A stretch of 64,000 nt of DNA from Ardenticatenaceae bacterium (GTDB lineage: Bacteria; Chloroflexota; Anaerolineae; Promineifilales; Promineifilaceae). The stretch is from the NCBI GenBank assembly GCA_011525915.1, contig WYBM01000005.1, forward strand, positions 62,001 to 126,000. Reading direction: 5' to 3'. The notes beneath the pieces are model-generated. The model saw only the letters and a program-made list of their open reading frames with translations. It did not search any database and was not told the DNA's origin. Position numbers and translations under genes: made by a program. Position 1 is the first letter of the stretch. Each line of letters opens with the position of its first letter. Of this stretch, positions 44,366-53,035 are shown in pieces.

Positions 44366-47300
44366 TGGCAGAGAATCGATTGACCCGGGCAAATCCTTTG
44401 GTAAGCCGATTGCGGCGTCATGCGGCGATGTCCACCATATTTCGGGCAGCGGCCGATGATGATCAGCCCACGGCCGTATCCCCCGGCAGCCCCGTTGTCA
44501 AAGCCTTTGTCTGGCCGGTAACACCAACAACTGACGCTGAGGATAGCGCCGGGGAAAGCCCATTGGCGAGCCAGACACTGGCAGCCGCGCCCCTTGCAGC
44601 CACACCACCTGCGCCAGCAGCGCCGCCTATTCAGCGGCAGCCTATGGCCAGCAGTGGGTCACCGCCACCTGCCCCGGCTACCCCCAATGTGGGCACACCA
44701 GGTGTGGGCACACCAGGTGTGGATGATCAAAACTGGCAGCGCCTGGAAACGATTATGCACCGCCACCAGGAACAGGAGGCGGCTGCGACAACAAGTGCTG
44801 ACCCCGATGCGCGCCCGGCCCTAACAAGCACGGCCGTCGCCTCTCAGCCGGTAACTGCCCCTGCCCTGCCCCCAACAGTGACAAGCAGCACACCCACAAC
44901 GAGCAGCGAGGTGCCAGCTTCCCAGGTTACATCCCCTGTGCAGCGCCAGCCAGAAGCGCCGGCGGCGGCATCCCCCATAGAGCCGCCCCCATCACCAGCC
45001 GCTGAAACTTTGGTGTCTGCTTCCGGCACTGCCGTCACACCGCCCACCCCTGCCCCATCACCGCGGCAGCGGCAGCCGGAAACGCCATCAGCGCCCGCTT
45101 CATCAGCGCCCGCTTCATCAGCGCCCGTTTCATCAACGGTCTCGTCAGCTTCCTCATCAGACACGGCCGTTACGCCTGTAGAGCAGACCCAACCGCGTTC
45201 AGAAGGCGGCGTGGGCCACTACCTGCGCCGGTTAGGGGGGCTAATACGACGGCAAAAGGAACCACCGACCATCCCAACCGCTGGTAAAGCACCAGACGTT
45301 ACAACATCTCCGGCCCGGCCCATTCAGCGCCAGCCGGAGGCAGAAGCATCTGAACCGGTTACCCCGGTGGGCCCCCAAAAAACGATGGTCCCCGGTTCGC
45401 AGCCCCCGCAACCACCAGCGCTCACCCCCGTTTCCCATGATGCGCCCACCGTCCAGCGCCAGCCAGAAGCGGCCACGTCATCTGTGCCACCGGCTGCACC
45501 AGCAGACACGGCCGTGGCCCCCAGTGCATCGCTGCCCCCACCCCCCTCACTCCCTACCTCCGTTTCCCATGATGCGCCCACCGTCCAGCGCCAGCCAGAA
45601 GCAGCCGCACCATCGCCACCACCAACCGCGCCAGCCGCAGCGGCCGGTTCACCGCCCCCCCCATCACCAGCCCCCGCTTCCATTTCTCACGATGCGCCGA
45701 TCATCCAGCGCCAACCGACAGTGACCCAGCCCGGCCAACAACTACCAGAAGCAGATGCGGCACCGACACAACCAGGCACACCCCCACAGCCAGCCACGCT
45801 TCAGCCATCATCCGGCGCTGAGGCATCACTGCCCCCACCTACACCTATCCAGCACCAGCCGGAAGCAGCCATGCCATCGCCGCCACCAACCACATCAGCC
45901 GCAGCAGTCGGTTCACCACCACCCCAACCATCGACCCCCGCGTCCACTTCGCACCCTGTGCCGACCATCCAGCGCCAACCGGCAGCGCCCACGCCCGCTC
46001 ATTACCAGGCAGAAGCAGGGGCGGCTGGCCCCGTCCTGCCTGACACGACACCTTCCTCCAGCCAAACAGCGCCGCCTACGGCAGCGGTCGCACCGGCCAC
46101 ACCATCACCCATTCAGCGTCAGCCAGACACACCGCCGGCCCCCCCGGCCGCTGCCCCCCCGGCCGCTGCCCCCCCGGCCGCCGTGCCCACGTTGCCCGCC
46201 GCTGTACCGGCCGTAGAGGTCTCCTCGGCGGCCCAGCCACAACCCGCGCCGCAAAGCCAAGACCGCAACTGGCAGCGGCTGGAAACGATCATGCAGCGTC
46301 ACAAAGAAAAACAAGCCGCTGAAGAAGGGACCTCCGTAGCAGACACTAGGCAGCCGGCCAGCGCCACCAACACGGCCGTGGTTCAACGCCAAACGGGCAG
46401 CATCAAGCCATCATGGCACAAAGAGCCCCCGCCCACCGTTACCAGGAAGCCAGCAGCAACACCTGCCATCAGCCGCAAGCCAGACGCTTTTTTTGGCCGC
46501 AAACCGCCCACGCCTATCTCCGACAAAACGCCAGTACCCGATGCAACACCATCGGCCGTTAGCCCTACACCACCGGCCGAAACCTTAACCACGTCACCAC
46601 CACCAGCAGCAGACAGCACAGGCACTGGTCATGAGTCTGACACGGTGACGGCCGCCGTCCCAGCGCCACCCACAGAAATAACGCCCCTTCCTGATACACC
46701 AACAGACACGGCCGTGCCCCCCCCACCAGCACCGGCTTCCACCGACAGCCCGGCCGTTCATGATGAGACGTTGGTGATGGATCAGGGTACGCCGCTGGAA
46801 GCGGCCTGGCCCGTGCAAACGATCCAACGCACCAGCGAACCCGCCAGCGGTCCGCCCTCCCCGCCTGTACCGGCCCTGGAACCGCCGCCCCAGCCGCCAA
46901 CAGCCGAAGACAGTTGGGTGCAGCAGCGCCTGTCTGATGTGCCGCCGGGCATGCCCACAGATTCTTCCGTGCCGTTGATGCGCCCACGCCGGCCGCGCCC
47001 CAGTGGTCTGGCAGCGCCACCGGCACCACCCTTGGCCTCAGCGGCAGATGATAGGGTGGATACGGCCGTGATGGCCCCACCCATCCCCTTCATTCAGCGC
47101 ACGGCCGAGCCAACCACCACCCCGCTGGTATCTACGGAAATTGGTGGTCTGCCGGAAGATTTATGGCATCTCATCGGCCAACAGCCACCGGCGCCGGCCG
47201 GTGAAAAGGACGCTGAGCCGCCAGCATCACCGGCATCGGCCACCGCCGTCACCCATCAGTTTATTCAACGAGAACCGGAAAGCGAACCGGCCGCGGAGAC

Positions 47301-47472
47301 GGCCATGGCCCCATCGGGTGAAGGCACCCCTGGTGAGGGAGCAGCTGACGCTGGGCCAGAGCAAGAAGACGTTGATATCGAAGAGTTATCTCGTCAGGTG
47401 TATGCCGAGCTGAAGCGACGCCTGGCAGCCGATATGGAACGCGAGCGTGGCCGGTACGCACCCCATTGGTAA
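44365..47472 (+). CDS. Very Pro-rich 1035-aa eCIS protein with IQRQP repeats
   Basis: Located where Afp6 lies, between tube 2 and the LysM protein. The N-terminus is basic (LTRANPLVSRLRRHAAM). About 950 residues of Pro/Ala/Thr/Ser follow, with some 14 copies of a short motif of the type (I/V)QRQPE. A segment NWQRLETIM.RH(K/Q)E occurs twice (near residues 125 and 635). The only folded-looking part is the C-terminus, DVDIEELSRQVYAELKRRLA, which is probably the conserved core. Function unknown; likely a flexible baseplate or cargo-adaptor protein. Confidence 0.8.
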   Translation: MAENRLTRANPLVSRLRRHAAMSTIFRAAADDDQPTAVSPGSPVVKAFVWPVTPTTDAEDSAGESPLASQTLAAAPLAATPPAPAAPPIQRQPMASSGSPPPAPATPNVGTPGVGTPGVDDQNWQRLETIMHRHQEQEAAATTSADPDARPALTSTAVASQPVTAPALPPTVTSSTPTTSSEVPASQVTSPVQRQPEAPAAASPIEPPPSPAAETLVSASGTAVTPPTPAPSPRQRQPETPSAPASSAPASSAPVSSTVSSASSSDTAVTPVEQTQPRSEGGVGHYLRRLGGLIRRQKEPPTIPTAGKAPDVTTSPARPIQRQPEAEASEPVTPVGPQKTMVPGSQPPQPPALTPVSHDAPTVQRQPEAATSSVPPAAPADTAVAPSASLPPPPSLPTSVSHDAPTVQRQPEAAAPSPPPTAPAAAAGSPPPPSPAPASISHDAPIIQRQPTVTQPGQQLPEADAAPTQPGTPPQPATLQPSSGAEASLPPPTPIQHQPEAAMPSPPPTTSAAAVGSPPPQPSTPASTSHPVPTIQRQPAAPTPAHYQAEAGAAGPVLPDTTPSSSQTAPPTAAVAPATPSPIQRQPDTPPAPPAAAPPAAAPPAAVPTLPAAVPAVEVSSAAQPQPAPQSQDRNWQRLETIMQRHKEKQAAEEGTSVADTRQPASATNTAVVQRQTGSIKPSWHKEPPPTVTRKPAATPAISRKPDAFFGRKPPTPISDKTPVPDATPSAVSPTPPAETLTTSPPPAADSTGTGHESDTVTAAVPAPPTEITPLPDTPTDTAVPPPPAPASTDSPAVHDETLVMDQGTPLEAAWPVQTIQRTSEPASGPPSPPVPALEPPPQPPTAEDSWVQQRLSDVPPGMPTDSSVPLMRPRRPRPSGLAAPPAPPLASAADDRVDTAVMAPPIPFIQRTAEPTTTPLVSTEIGGLPEDLWHLIGQQPPAPAGEKDAEPPASPASATAVTHQFIQREPESEPAAETAMAPSGEGTPGEGAADAGPEQEDVDIEELSRQVYAELKRRLAADMERERGRYAPHW

Positions 47473-47513
47473 AACCGGTCATGACTAGGATACATCACTG
47501 GTAAAGGTCAACT

Positions 47514-48200
47514 ATGAGCAATACACGAGGCAATTTAGTTCCAGCCAGAATTTACGAGGCGGATGAAAATGGCAACGAGATTGGTGGCCTGGAAGTGCCG
47601 TGCATGTTTAATCCATTTGAATATACCGTTTCCAAAACCAATACGTATGCTGAAAAATCAAAGAACCGCAGCGACGCACCGGCCATGGATTTTCAGAAAG
47701 CGGGCGCCCAAACCCTGAAGCTGGCGCTGACATTTGATACGTATGAATCCGGCGAAGATGTCAGCAAACAAACAAACAAGCTGTGGAAATTTATGGAACC
47801 GGTGGAGTCACGCAGCAATCCGCGTAAAAAAGAGCCGCCGCGTGTGGCCTTTCATTGGGGTGTCTTTCGTTTTGCGGCCGTCATCACCAATATGACACAA
47901 AAATTTACCCTGTTCACCAAAGATGGCACGCCCGTGCGCGCCAAAGTAGACGTGACCTTCACCCAGCATAATGATGTTAATGATTACCCGGCCCAAAACC
48001 CCACCTCTGGCGGCGGGCCAGTGATGGGCATATGGCAAGTCATTCGTGGTGATCGGCTGGATAACATCGCCGCTAATGTGTATGGTGACGCCACCAGGTG
48101 GCGGCAAATTGCTGAATTTAATGCCTTGGATAACCCGCTGGCCCTTCGCCCTGGCCAGCGCATTGTGATTCCTGAAATCTCTGGAGATAGTGGCAGTTAA
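47514..48200 (+). CDS. eCIS LysM-domain baseplate protein (Afp7/gp53-like), 228 aa
   Basis: The N-terminal part (about 1-155) is the family domain (VPCMFNPFEYTVSKTNTYAE, LKLALTFDTYESGEDV, TLFTKDGTPVRAKVDVTFTQ). The C-terminal LysM-like module is WQVIRGDRLDNIAANVYGDA with LRPGQRIVIP. In eCIS particles this protein joins tube initiator and spike in the baseplate. Confidence 0.94.
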   Translation: MSNTRGNLVPARIYEADENGNEIGGLEVPCMFNPFEYTVSKTNTYAEKSKNRSDAPAMDFQKAGAQTLKLALTFDTYESGEDVSKQTNKLWKFMEPVESRSNPRKKEPPRVAFHWGVFRFAAVITNMTQKFTLFTKDGTPVRAKVDVTFTQHNDVNDYPAQNPTSGGGPVMGIWQVIRGDRLDNIAANVYGDATRWRQIAEFNALDNPLALRPGQRIVIPEISGDSGS

Positions 48201-48235
48201 GCGGGCCGTTGGCTCGCAACTGGTGCTTTAAAACA

Positions 48236-49948
48236 ATGCCTGACACACAACCTCTCTCCTCTGAAGTGCAAGTTCTGGTGGGCGGCAGTCCCATTCAGGA
48301 AGATGTGCTGGCCCAAGTGGCCGAAATCACGGTAGATCAGCATGTCCATTTGCCGCATATGTTTACTATTCGTCTGCATAATCCTCATCTGGAACTGCTG
48401 GATAATGGCCCCTTTGACCTGACAAAAGAGGTAACGATCAAAGCCGCCAATACTCAAGAAGTGGCCACAACACTTGTGAAGGGTGAAGTGACGGCGCTGG
48501 AGCCCATTTACCAGGAAGGGATGGTGTCAGAATTAGTGATACGCGGTTATGATCGGTCACATCGCTTATATCGGGAGACAAAAAGCCGGGCTTTTCTGAA
48601 CAAGAAGGACAGTGACCTGGCCAGCGAACTGGCACAAGGGGCGGGGTTGAGTGCACAGGTAGAAGCCACCAGTACGGTTTATGAACATATCTACCAGCAC
48701 AACCAGTCTGATCTGGCGTTTTTAATGCAGCGCGCCTGGCGCATTGGCTATGAATGTTTTGTAGAGGATGGCAAGCTCTATTTCCGCAAGCCGCCCACCG
48801 GCAGCGCCTCTGTTACCCTGACCTGGGGTGATGATTTGCTCACTTTTTATCCGCGCATGACCCTGGCAGAGCAAGTGGATGAGGTCATTGTCAAAGGATG
48901 GGATGCCGACAAGCAGCAGGCGATTATCGGCCGGGCCAATGAAGGAAAGTTGTATCCGGAGATTCAAGAATCTAAAAACGGGGCTGCCTGGGCCAGCAGT
49001 TTTGGCACCGGCAAACTGGTAATTGTGGATCAGCCGGTGATCAGCCAGGCAGAGGCGAACACACTGGCCGAAGCGCGGTTGAATGAACGAAGCGGCGCCT
49101 TTGTACAGGCCGAAGGGCTGGCCTACCGGCGGCCAGAAATTAAAGCCGGGCAGTGGGTGAAGCTGGAATCGCTGGGGGAGCGTTTTAGCGGTAAGTACCT
49201 GGTCTCTAGCGCTACCCATGTCTACAGTCCAGAAGGGCTGCGTACACGCTTTCTGGCGTTTGGGGCACGCACAGGATCACTGCTGGAAGCCACCCATCAC
49301 CAACGGCCGTTAACCCGATGGCCAGGGGTGGTCACGGCCGTGGTCACCAACACCGATGACCCCAACAAGTGGGGTCGGGTGAAAGTTAAATTCCCCTGGA
49401 TGGCCGATGACGCTGAAAGTGACTGGGCCCGTCTTATGGGCCCTGGCGGCGGCCCGGAAGCCGGCTTTTTTGCCGTACCAGATGTAGCCGATGAGGTATT
49501 GGTGGTGTTTGAACATGGCGACTTTTCACGGCCGTTTGTCATCGGTGGCCTGTGGAACGGCCAACACAAAATCCCCCCCACCGCGGCTAACGCCGCCGCC
49601 GGGGAACAACCCAAAGTACGCACCTGGCATTCACGTACCGGCCATGCCATCACCATGCATGATGATGCAGACAACAAGGTGGAAATTAAAACGGCCGGCG
49701 GCCACATCGTTACCCTGGACGACGCCGGCAGCAAAATTGAAATCAAAAGCAAAAATGGCATTACCGTCAACCTGGACGACGGTGGCAACAAACTCACCAT
49801 CGAAGGCAGCAGCGAGGTAGAAGTTAAGTCAACCGCCAATATGACCTTACAGGCCGGCGGCAACATGGACATTAAAGCCAATGGCAATATGAACCTGCAG
49901 GCCACTGGCCCCGTCAGCGTCAAAGGCGCAACGGTGAATTTAAATTAA
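48236..49948 (+). CDS. eCIS spike protein (VgrG/gp5-gp27-like, Afp8), 570 aa
   Basis: The gp27-like N-terminal half (SEVQVLVGGSPIQEDVLAQV, LVIRGYDRSHRLYRETKSR, DLAFLMQRAWRIGYECFVED) is followed by a gp5-OB domain (GVVTAVVTNTDDPNKWGRVK, VPDVADEVLVVFEHGD). A beta-helix needle closes the protein (KVEIKTAGGHIVTLDDAGSK, MTLQAGGNMDIKANGNMNLQ). The ATG at 48236 starts the domain directly. Confidence 0.96.
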   Translation: MPDTQPLSSEVQVLVGGSPIQEDVLAQVAEITVDQHVHLPHMFTIRLHNPHLELLDNGPFDLTKEVTIKAANTQEVATTLVKGEVTALEPIYQEGMVSELVIRGYDRSHRLYRETKSRAFLNKKDSDLASELAQGAGLSAQVEATSTVYEHIYQHNQSDLAFLMQRAWRIGYECFVEDGKLYFRKPPTGSASVTLTWGDDLLTFYPRMTLAEQVDEVIVKGWDADKQQAIIGRANEGKLYPEIQESKNGAAWASSFGTGKLVIVDQPVISQAEANTLAEARLNERSGAFVQAEGLAYRRPEIKAGQWVKLESLGERFSGKYLVSSATHVYSPEGLRTRFLAFGARTGSLLEATHHQRPLTRWPGVVTAVVTNTDDPNKWGRVKVKFPWMADDAESDWARLMGPGGGPEAGFFAVPDVADEVLVVFEHGDFSRPFVIGGLWNGQHKIPPTAANAAAGEQPKVRTWHSRTGHAITMHDDADNKVEIKTAGGHIVTLDDAGSKIEIKSKNGITVNLDDGGNKLTIEGSSEVEVKSTANMTLQAGGNMDIKANGNMNLQATGPVSVKGATVNLN

Positions 49949-49988
49949 GGATGACACCTGCTCCAGGCATCCTATCCAAGGAAAAATC

Positions 49989-50378
49989 ATGTCTCAAATG
50001 GTCACAAACAGCGCCAGTTTACAATGCAGCTTTGGCACGACGCCCAGCACGCTAACCATCACGCCAGAAAACCGCACCAATGCCAGCAGCCTGCCCGGCG
50101 CTACCATTATGGATAACATCCCTATGAAAAATGTCATGCCCTTTGGCATGTGTATCACGCTTAGCAATCCGCAGGTGGCGGCCGCCACTTCGGCGGCCAT
50201 GGGCGTGTTGACGCCCCAACCCTGCATTCCCGTAACGACTGCTCCCTGGGCGCCGGGTTCACCCACAGTATTGATCGGCAATAAACCGGCGCTTAATAAT
50301 ACCTGCAAACTGATGTGTACCTGGGGTGGGGTGATTTCTGTTGTTTCACCCGGCCAGATGACCACCAATGTACCTTAG
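49989..50378 (+). CDS. PAAR-like spike tip protein (DUF4280), 129 aa
   Basis: Caps the spike needle. DUF4280 features are visible: SASLQCSFGTTPSTL, repeated NVMPFGMCITLSNP, TPQPCIPVTTAPWAPGSPTV and LMCTWGGVISVVSPGQ. The Cys residues are placed for metal binding, as in PAAR tips. It sits between spike and gp25, as in other eCIS. Confidence 0.93.
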   Translation: MSQMVTNSASLQCSFGTTPSTLTITPENRTNASSLPGATIMDNIPMKNVMPFGMCITLSNPQVAAATSAAMGVLTPQPCIPVTTAPWAPGSPTVLIGNKPALNNTCKLMCTWGGVISVVSPGQMTTNVP

Positions 50379-50397
50379 GGCAGGTAAAAACCTGCCC
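50378..50397. repeat. Intergenic stem-loop after the PAAR-like gene
   Basis: GGGCAGGT and ACCTGCCC pair around AAAA; the 3' flank is CTACAAAA. It is a short hairpin without a T-run. Confidence 0.5.
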
Positions 50398-50437
50398 CTA
50401 CAAAACGCATGTCTGAAATAAATCGTGAAAGAAAACT

Positions 50438-50833
50438 ATGAAACAAGACATCATCGGCAAAGGATGGGCATTTCCCCCACAAATAGACCGTCAAGGTGGC
50501 CTGGCGCTGGCCCAAGGTGACACAGAGCTGAACCAGGCCATGCAGATTATCTTAACAACTGCACCAGGCCAGCGTGTCATGCGCCCCGTTTTTGGCTGCC
50601 GCCTGCATGAACTGCTCTTTGCCCCTAATGACAGCCATACGGCCGGCCTGGCCCGGCGTTATGTGGAAGAAGCATTGGGCATGTGGGAACCACGGATCAA
50701 CGTGCTGGATGTAGACGCCTATCCAGACCCAGATCGAGGTCACTGCCTGGTCATTAAGATCGACTATGAAGTCAAGGCCACCCATGATAAGCGCAGCCTG
50801 GTACATCCGTTTTATTTAATACCAGAAGAGTAA
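50438..50833 (+). CDS. eCIS baseplate wedge, gp25-like (Afp9), 131 aa
   Basis: T4 gp25/lysozyme-like baseplate wedge. The core is KGWAFPPQIDRQGGLALAQG, then INQ-like ELNQAMQIILTTAPGQRVMR, PVFGCRLHELLFAPND and the final VIKIDYEVKATHDKRSLVHP. Length is normal. Confidence 0.95.
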   Translation: MKQDIIGKGWAFPPQIDRQGGLALAQGDTELNQAMQIILTTAPGQRVMRPVFGCRLHELLFAPNDSHTAGLARRYVEEALGMWEPRINVLDVDAYPDPDRGHCLVIKIDYEVKATHDKRSLVHPFYLIPEE

Positions 50834-50880
50834 CCGGCAGTCAGCCAACCGATTACCGAGTGCTCATAACCGATTACGGA
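50832..50880. repeat. CCGATTAC repeat before the gp6-like gene
   Basis: AACCGATTACCGAGTGCTCA and TAACCGATTACGGAGG hold two copies of ACCGATTAC directly ahead of the ribosome binding site. They resemble the dispersed ACTGATTAC tracts and the arm of the twin-hairpin element. Confidence 0.45.
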
Positions 50881-50886
50881 GGCAAC

Positions 50887-52902
50887 ATGCCACTGGCAGC
50901 ACCCAAACTCGATGACAGGCTCTTTCAAGAGCTGGTTGATGAAGCCAAAAAGCGTATTCCCCATTACACCAGTGAATGGACAGACCACAATGTCAGTGAT
51001 CCGGGCGTCACCCTGATCGAATTATTTGCCTGGCTCACGGAAACAACGTTATACCGGCTTAATCGCGTCCCGGAGCGGCACTACGTCAAATTCATGGAGA
51101 TGTTAGGTGTCACACTAAAGGCGCCGGTGCCCGCGAAGGCGCCAGTCACGTTCTGGCTGTCAGCCCTGGTAGAAGCGAACGTGGTCATTCCGGCCGGTAC
51201 CGAAGTGGCCAGCACCCAAACGGAAACAGAGCAGTCCATCGTCTTCACCACGGATGATGAGTTTACGATCACCGCGCCACTCTTTAAGCAAGTTCTCTCA
51301 GAGACTATGGGGCAGGGGAAGAGTGACTTTCGGCTGGCGCCACGGCTGGGGGCACTGGAAATGGGGCTGACGGAACAGCAGCAGTTCCGTGTATTTTCAG
51401 AGACGCCGCAAGTGGGTGATGCCCTGTATTTTGGCTTTGAAAATGATCTCAGCCACCACATTTTGCGCTTTGAGATGGCGTGGAATAATGCTGGGGGGCG
51501 TGGCCCCAACCCAGACCTGCCGCCCTACGTCTGGGAAGCCGCCACCAGTAATCCAGATCGCCCCTGGCTGCCTTGTTTTGCCGAAACAGATACCACCAGG
51601 GCGCTGAACGGCAACGGCCGTGTGCAAATTCATCTACCACGCATGGGTCAGCAAGCGGTCAATGGTCAAAAGCTGCACTGGGTGCGGGTACGTGTCAAGG
51701 AGATCACCAGATCCGAACGAGAAGAAGGTATGAAGCCCTACACCGGTTCACCTTTGCTGCGAAAAGTGAACGTCTCCACTCACGGCGGCATCATCATGAC
51801 CACCCACGCCCAGGCCATTCGTGATGAATTCCTGGGACAAAGCGACGGATCTGCCGGGCAGCGCTTTCACCTGCAAGTGACCCCCATCTTAGAACGGCGG
51901 CCTGGGGAGCACTTACTCGTTTACGTCAGCGGCGAAGGGCCTCAGACGTGGACGGAAGTAAAAGACTTTGCCGATTCCTACAGCGACAACCGCCATTACA
52001 CCCTGGACAACGTCACCGGCGAACTGCGTTTTGGCCCGGCCATCCGCCAGCCCGATGGTGCCATGAAGCTGTATGGGGCTATTCCCCCACGTGGCGCCAA
52101 CCTCATTTTTAAACAATACCGGTATGGCGGCGGCGAAGAAGGCAACGTGGAAGCCGGCATTATCAATACGCTAAAGACAGCCATCCCTTACGTCAGCCGG
52201 GTCAGTAATCGTGAACCGGCCTGGGGTGGCCTAGATGAAGAAACGCTGGAAGACGCTATGGTACGCGCCCCCAAAATCATGCGCCACCGAGACCGGGCCG
52301 TCACCGCCGCCGATTATGAAGACCTGGCCCTGCAAACGCCCGGTGTCACCGTCGGCCGGGTGAAATGCTTACAGCCGGAACCCTCAGAAGGGGGGCGGGT
52401 AGCCCCTGGGCAGGTCTATGTGCTGATCATTCCGCGCACCCGCAAACCGGAAGGCTACCTGACGCCAGAGATGCTGCAGCCAGACGAAACTGACATTGAG
52501 AAGTTGACCACGTTTCTGGATGAACGTCGTCTGCTGACCACCCGGCTCTTTGTACGCGCCCCCGCTTACCGATGGGTGGCCGCACGTGTACGCCTGCGGG
52601 CCAACCCGGACGCACCACAAACGACGGTGGAACAAGAGATTCTGGCGCGCCTCTACCGTTTTTTGAATCCGCTGACCGGTGGACCCAGGGGCGAAGGGTG
52701 GCCATTTGGCCGGGAATTGTTCCTGTCAGACGTATACCAGAGCCTGCAAGGCACACCCAATGTGCAGTTTATTCGTTCGGTGGAGTTATTCATCGTTGAG
52801 CCAGGCAGCGGGCCGCCTACGGAGAGTGAGCCGGTAGAGTCCGTGGAAGTGGTGGCACACGGCATCATCGCCTCTGGCAGGCATGAGGTGGCGTTTATTT
52901 AA
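50887..52902 (+). CDS. eCIS baseplate protein, gp6/baseplate J-like (Afp11), 671 aa
   Basis: Wedge protein of the baseplate. The N-terminus LFQELVDEAKKRIPHYTSEW, DPGVTLIELFAWLTETTLYR and KAPVTFWLSAL match the family start; GEEGNVEAGIINTLKTAIPY and DRAVTAADYEDLALQTPGVT belong to the baseplate J core. The C-terminal LFLSDVYQSLQGTPNVQFIR is typical. The ATG at 50887 has GGAGG upstream. A gp7-like partner (Afp12) does not follow in this window. Confidence 0.94.
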   Translation: MPLAAPKLDDRLFQELVDEAKKRIPHYTSEWTDHNVSDPGVTLIELFAWLTETTLYRLNRVPERHYVKFMEMLGVTLKAPVPAKAPVTFWLSALVEANVVIPAGTEVASTQTETEQSIVFTTDDEFTITAPLFKQVLSETMGQGKSDFRLAPRLGALEMGLTEQQQFRVFSETPQVGDALYFGFENDLSHHILRFEMAWNNAGGRGPNPDLPPYVWEAATSNPDRPWLPCFAETDTTRALNGNGRVQIHLPRMGQQAVNGQKLHWVRVRVKEITRSEREEGMKPYTGSPLLRKVNVSTHGGIIMTTHAQAIRDEFLGQSDGSAGQRFHLQVTPILERRPGEHLLVYVSGEGPQTWTEVKDFADSYSDNRHYTLDNVTGELRFGPAIRQPDGAMKLYGAIPPRGANLIFKQYRYGGGEEGNVEAGIINTLKTAIPYVSRVSNREPAWGGLDEETLEDAMVRAPKIMRHRDRAVTAADYEDLALQTPGVTVGRVKCLQPEPSEGGRVAPGQVYVLIIPRTRKPEGYLTPEMLQPDETDIEKLTTFLDERRLLTTRLFVRAPAYRWVAARVRLRANPDAPQTTVEQEILARLYRFLNPLTGGPRGEGWPFGRELFLSDVYQSLQGTPNVQFIRSVELFIVEPGSGPPTESEPVESVEVVAHGIIASGRHEVAFI

Positions 52903-52904
52903 GA

Positions 52905-53020
52905 CCGAAACACCAGCACCAGTAACCAGAAGTCTGTCATCAGTTTTCAGTAGACTATTTCCAGAGGTAGGCCAGCACTGAAAACTGGTCACGGATTACT
53001 GAAAACCGGTACTAGTTTCC
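52905..53020. repeat. Degenerate ACTGA-type intergenic repeat
   Basis: CAGCACCAGTAACCAGAAGT, TCATCAGTTTTCAGTAGACT, CAGCACTGAAAACTGGTCAC and GATTACTGAAAACCGGTACT fill the gap between the baseplate and the first cargo gene. Confidence 0.55.
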
Positions 53021-53035
53021 TGAGGAGATCACGCC

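Noticed and set aside
48190..48236. Earlier in-frame start for the spike protein
   Set aside because: The extra residues do not match the family, and the ATG at 48236 begins directly with the domain.
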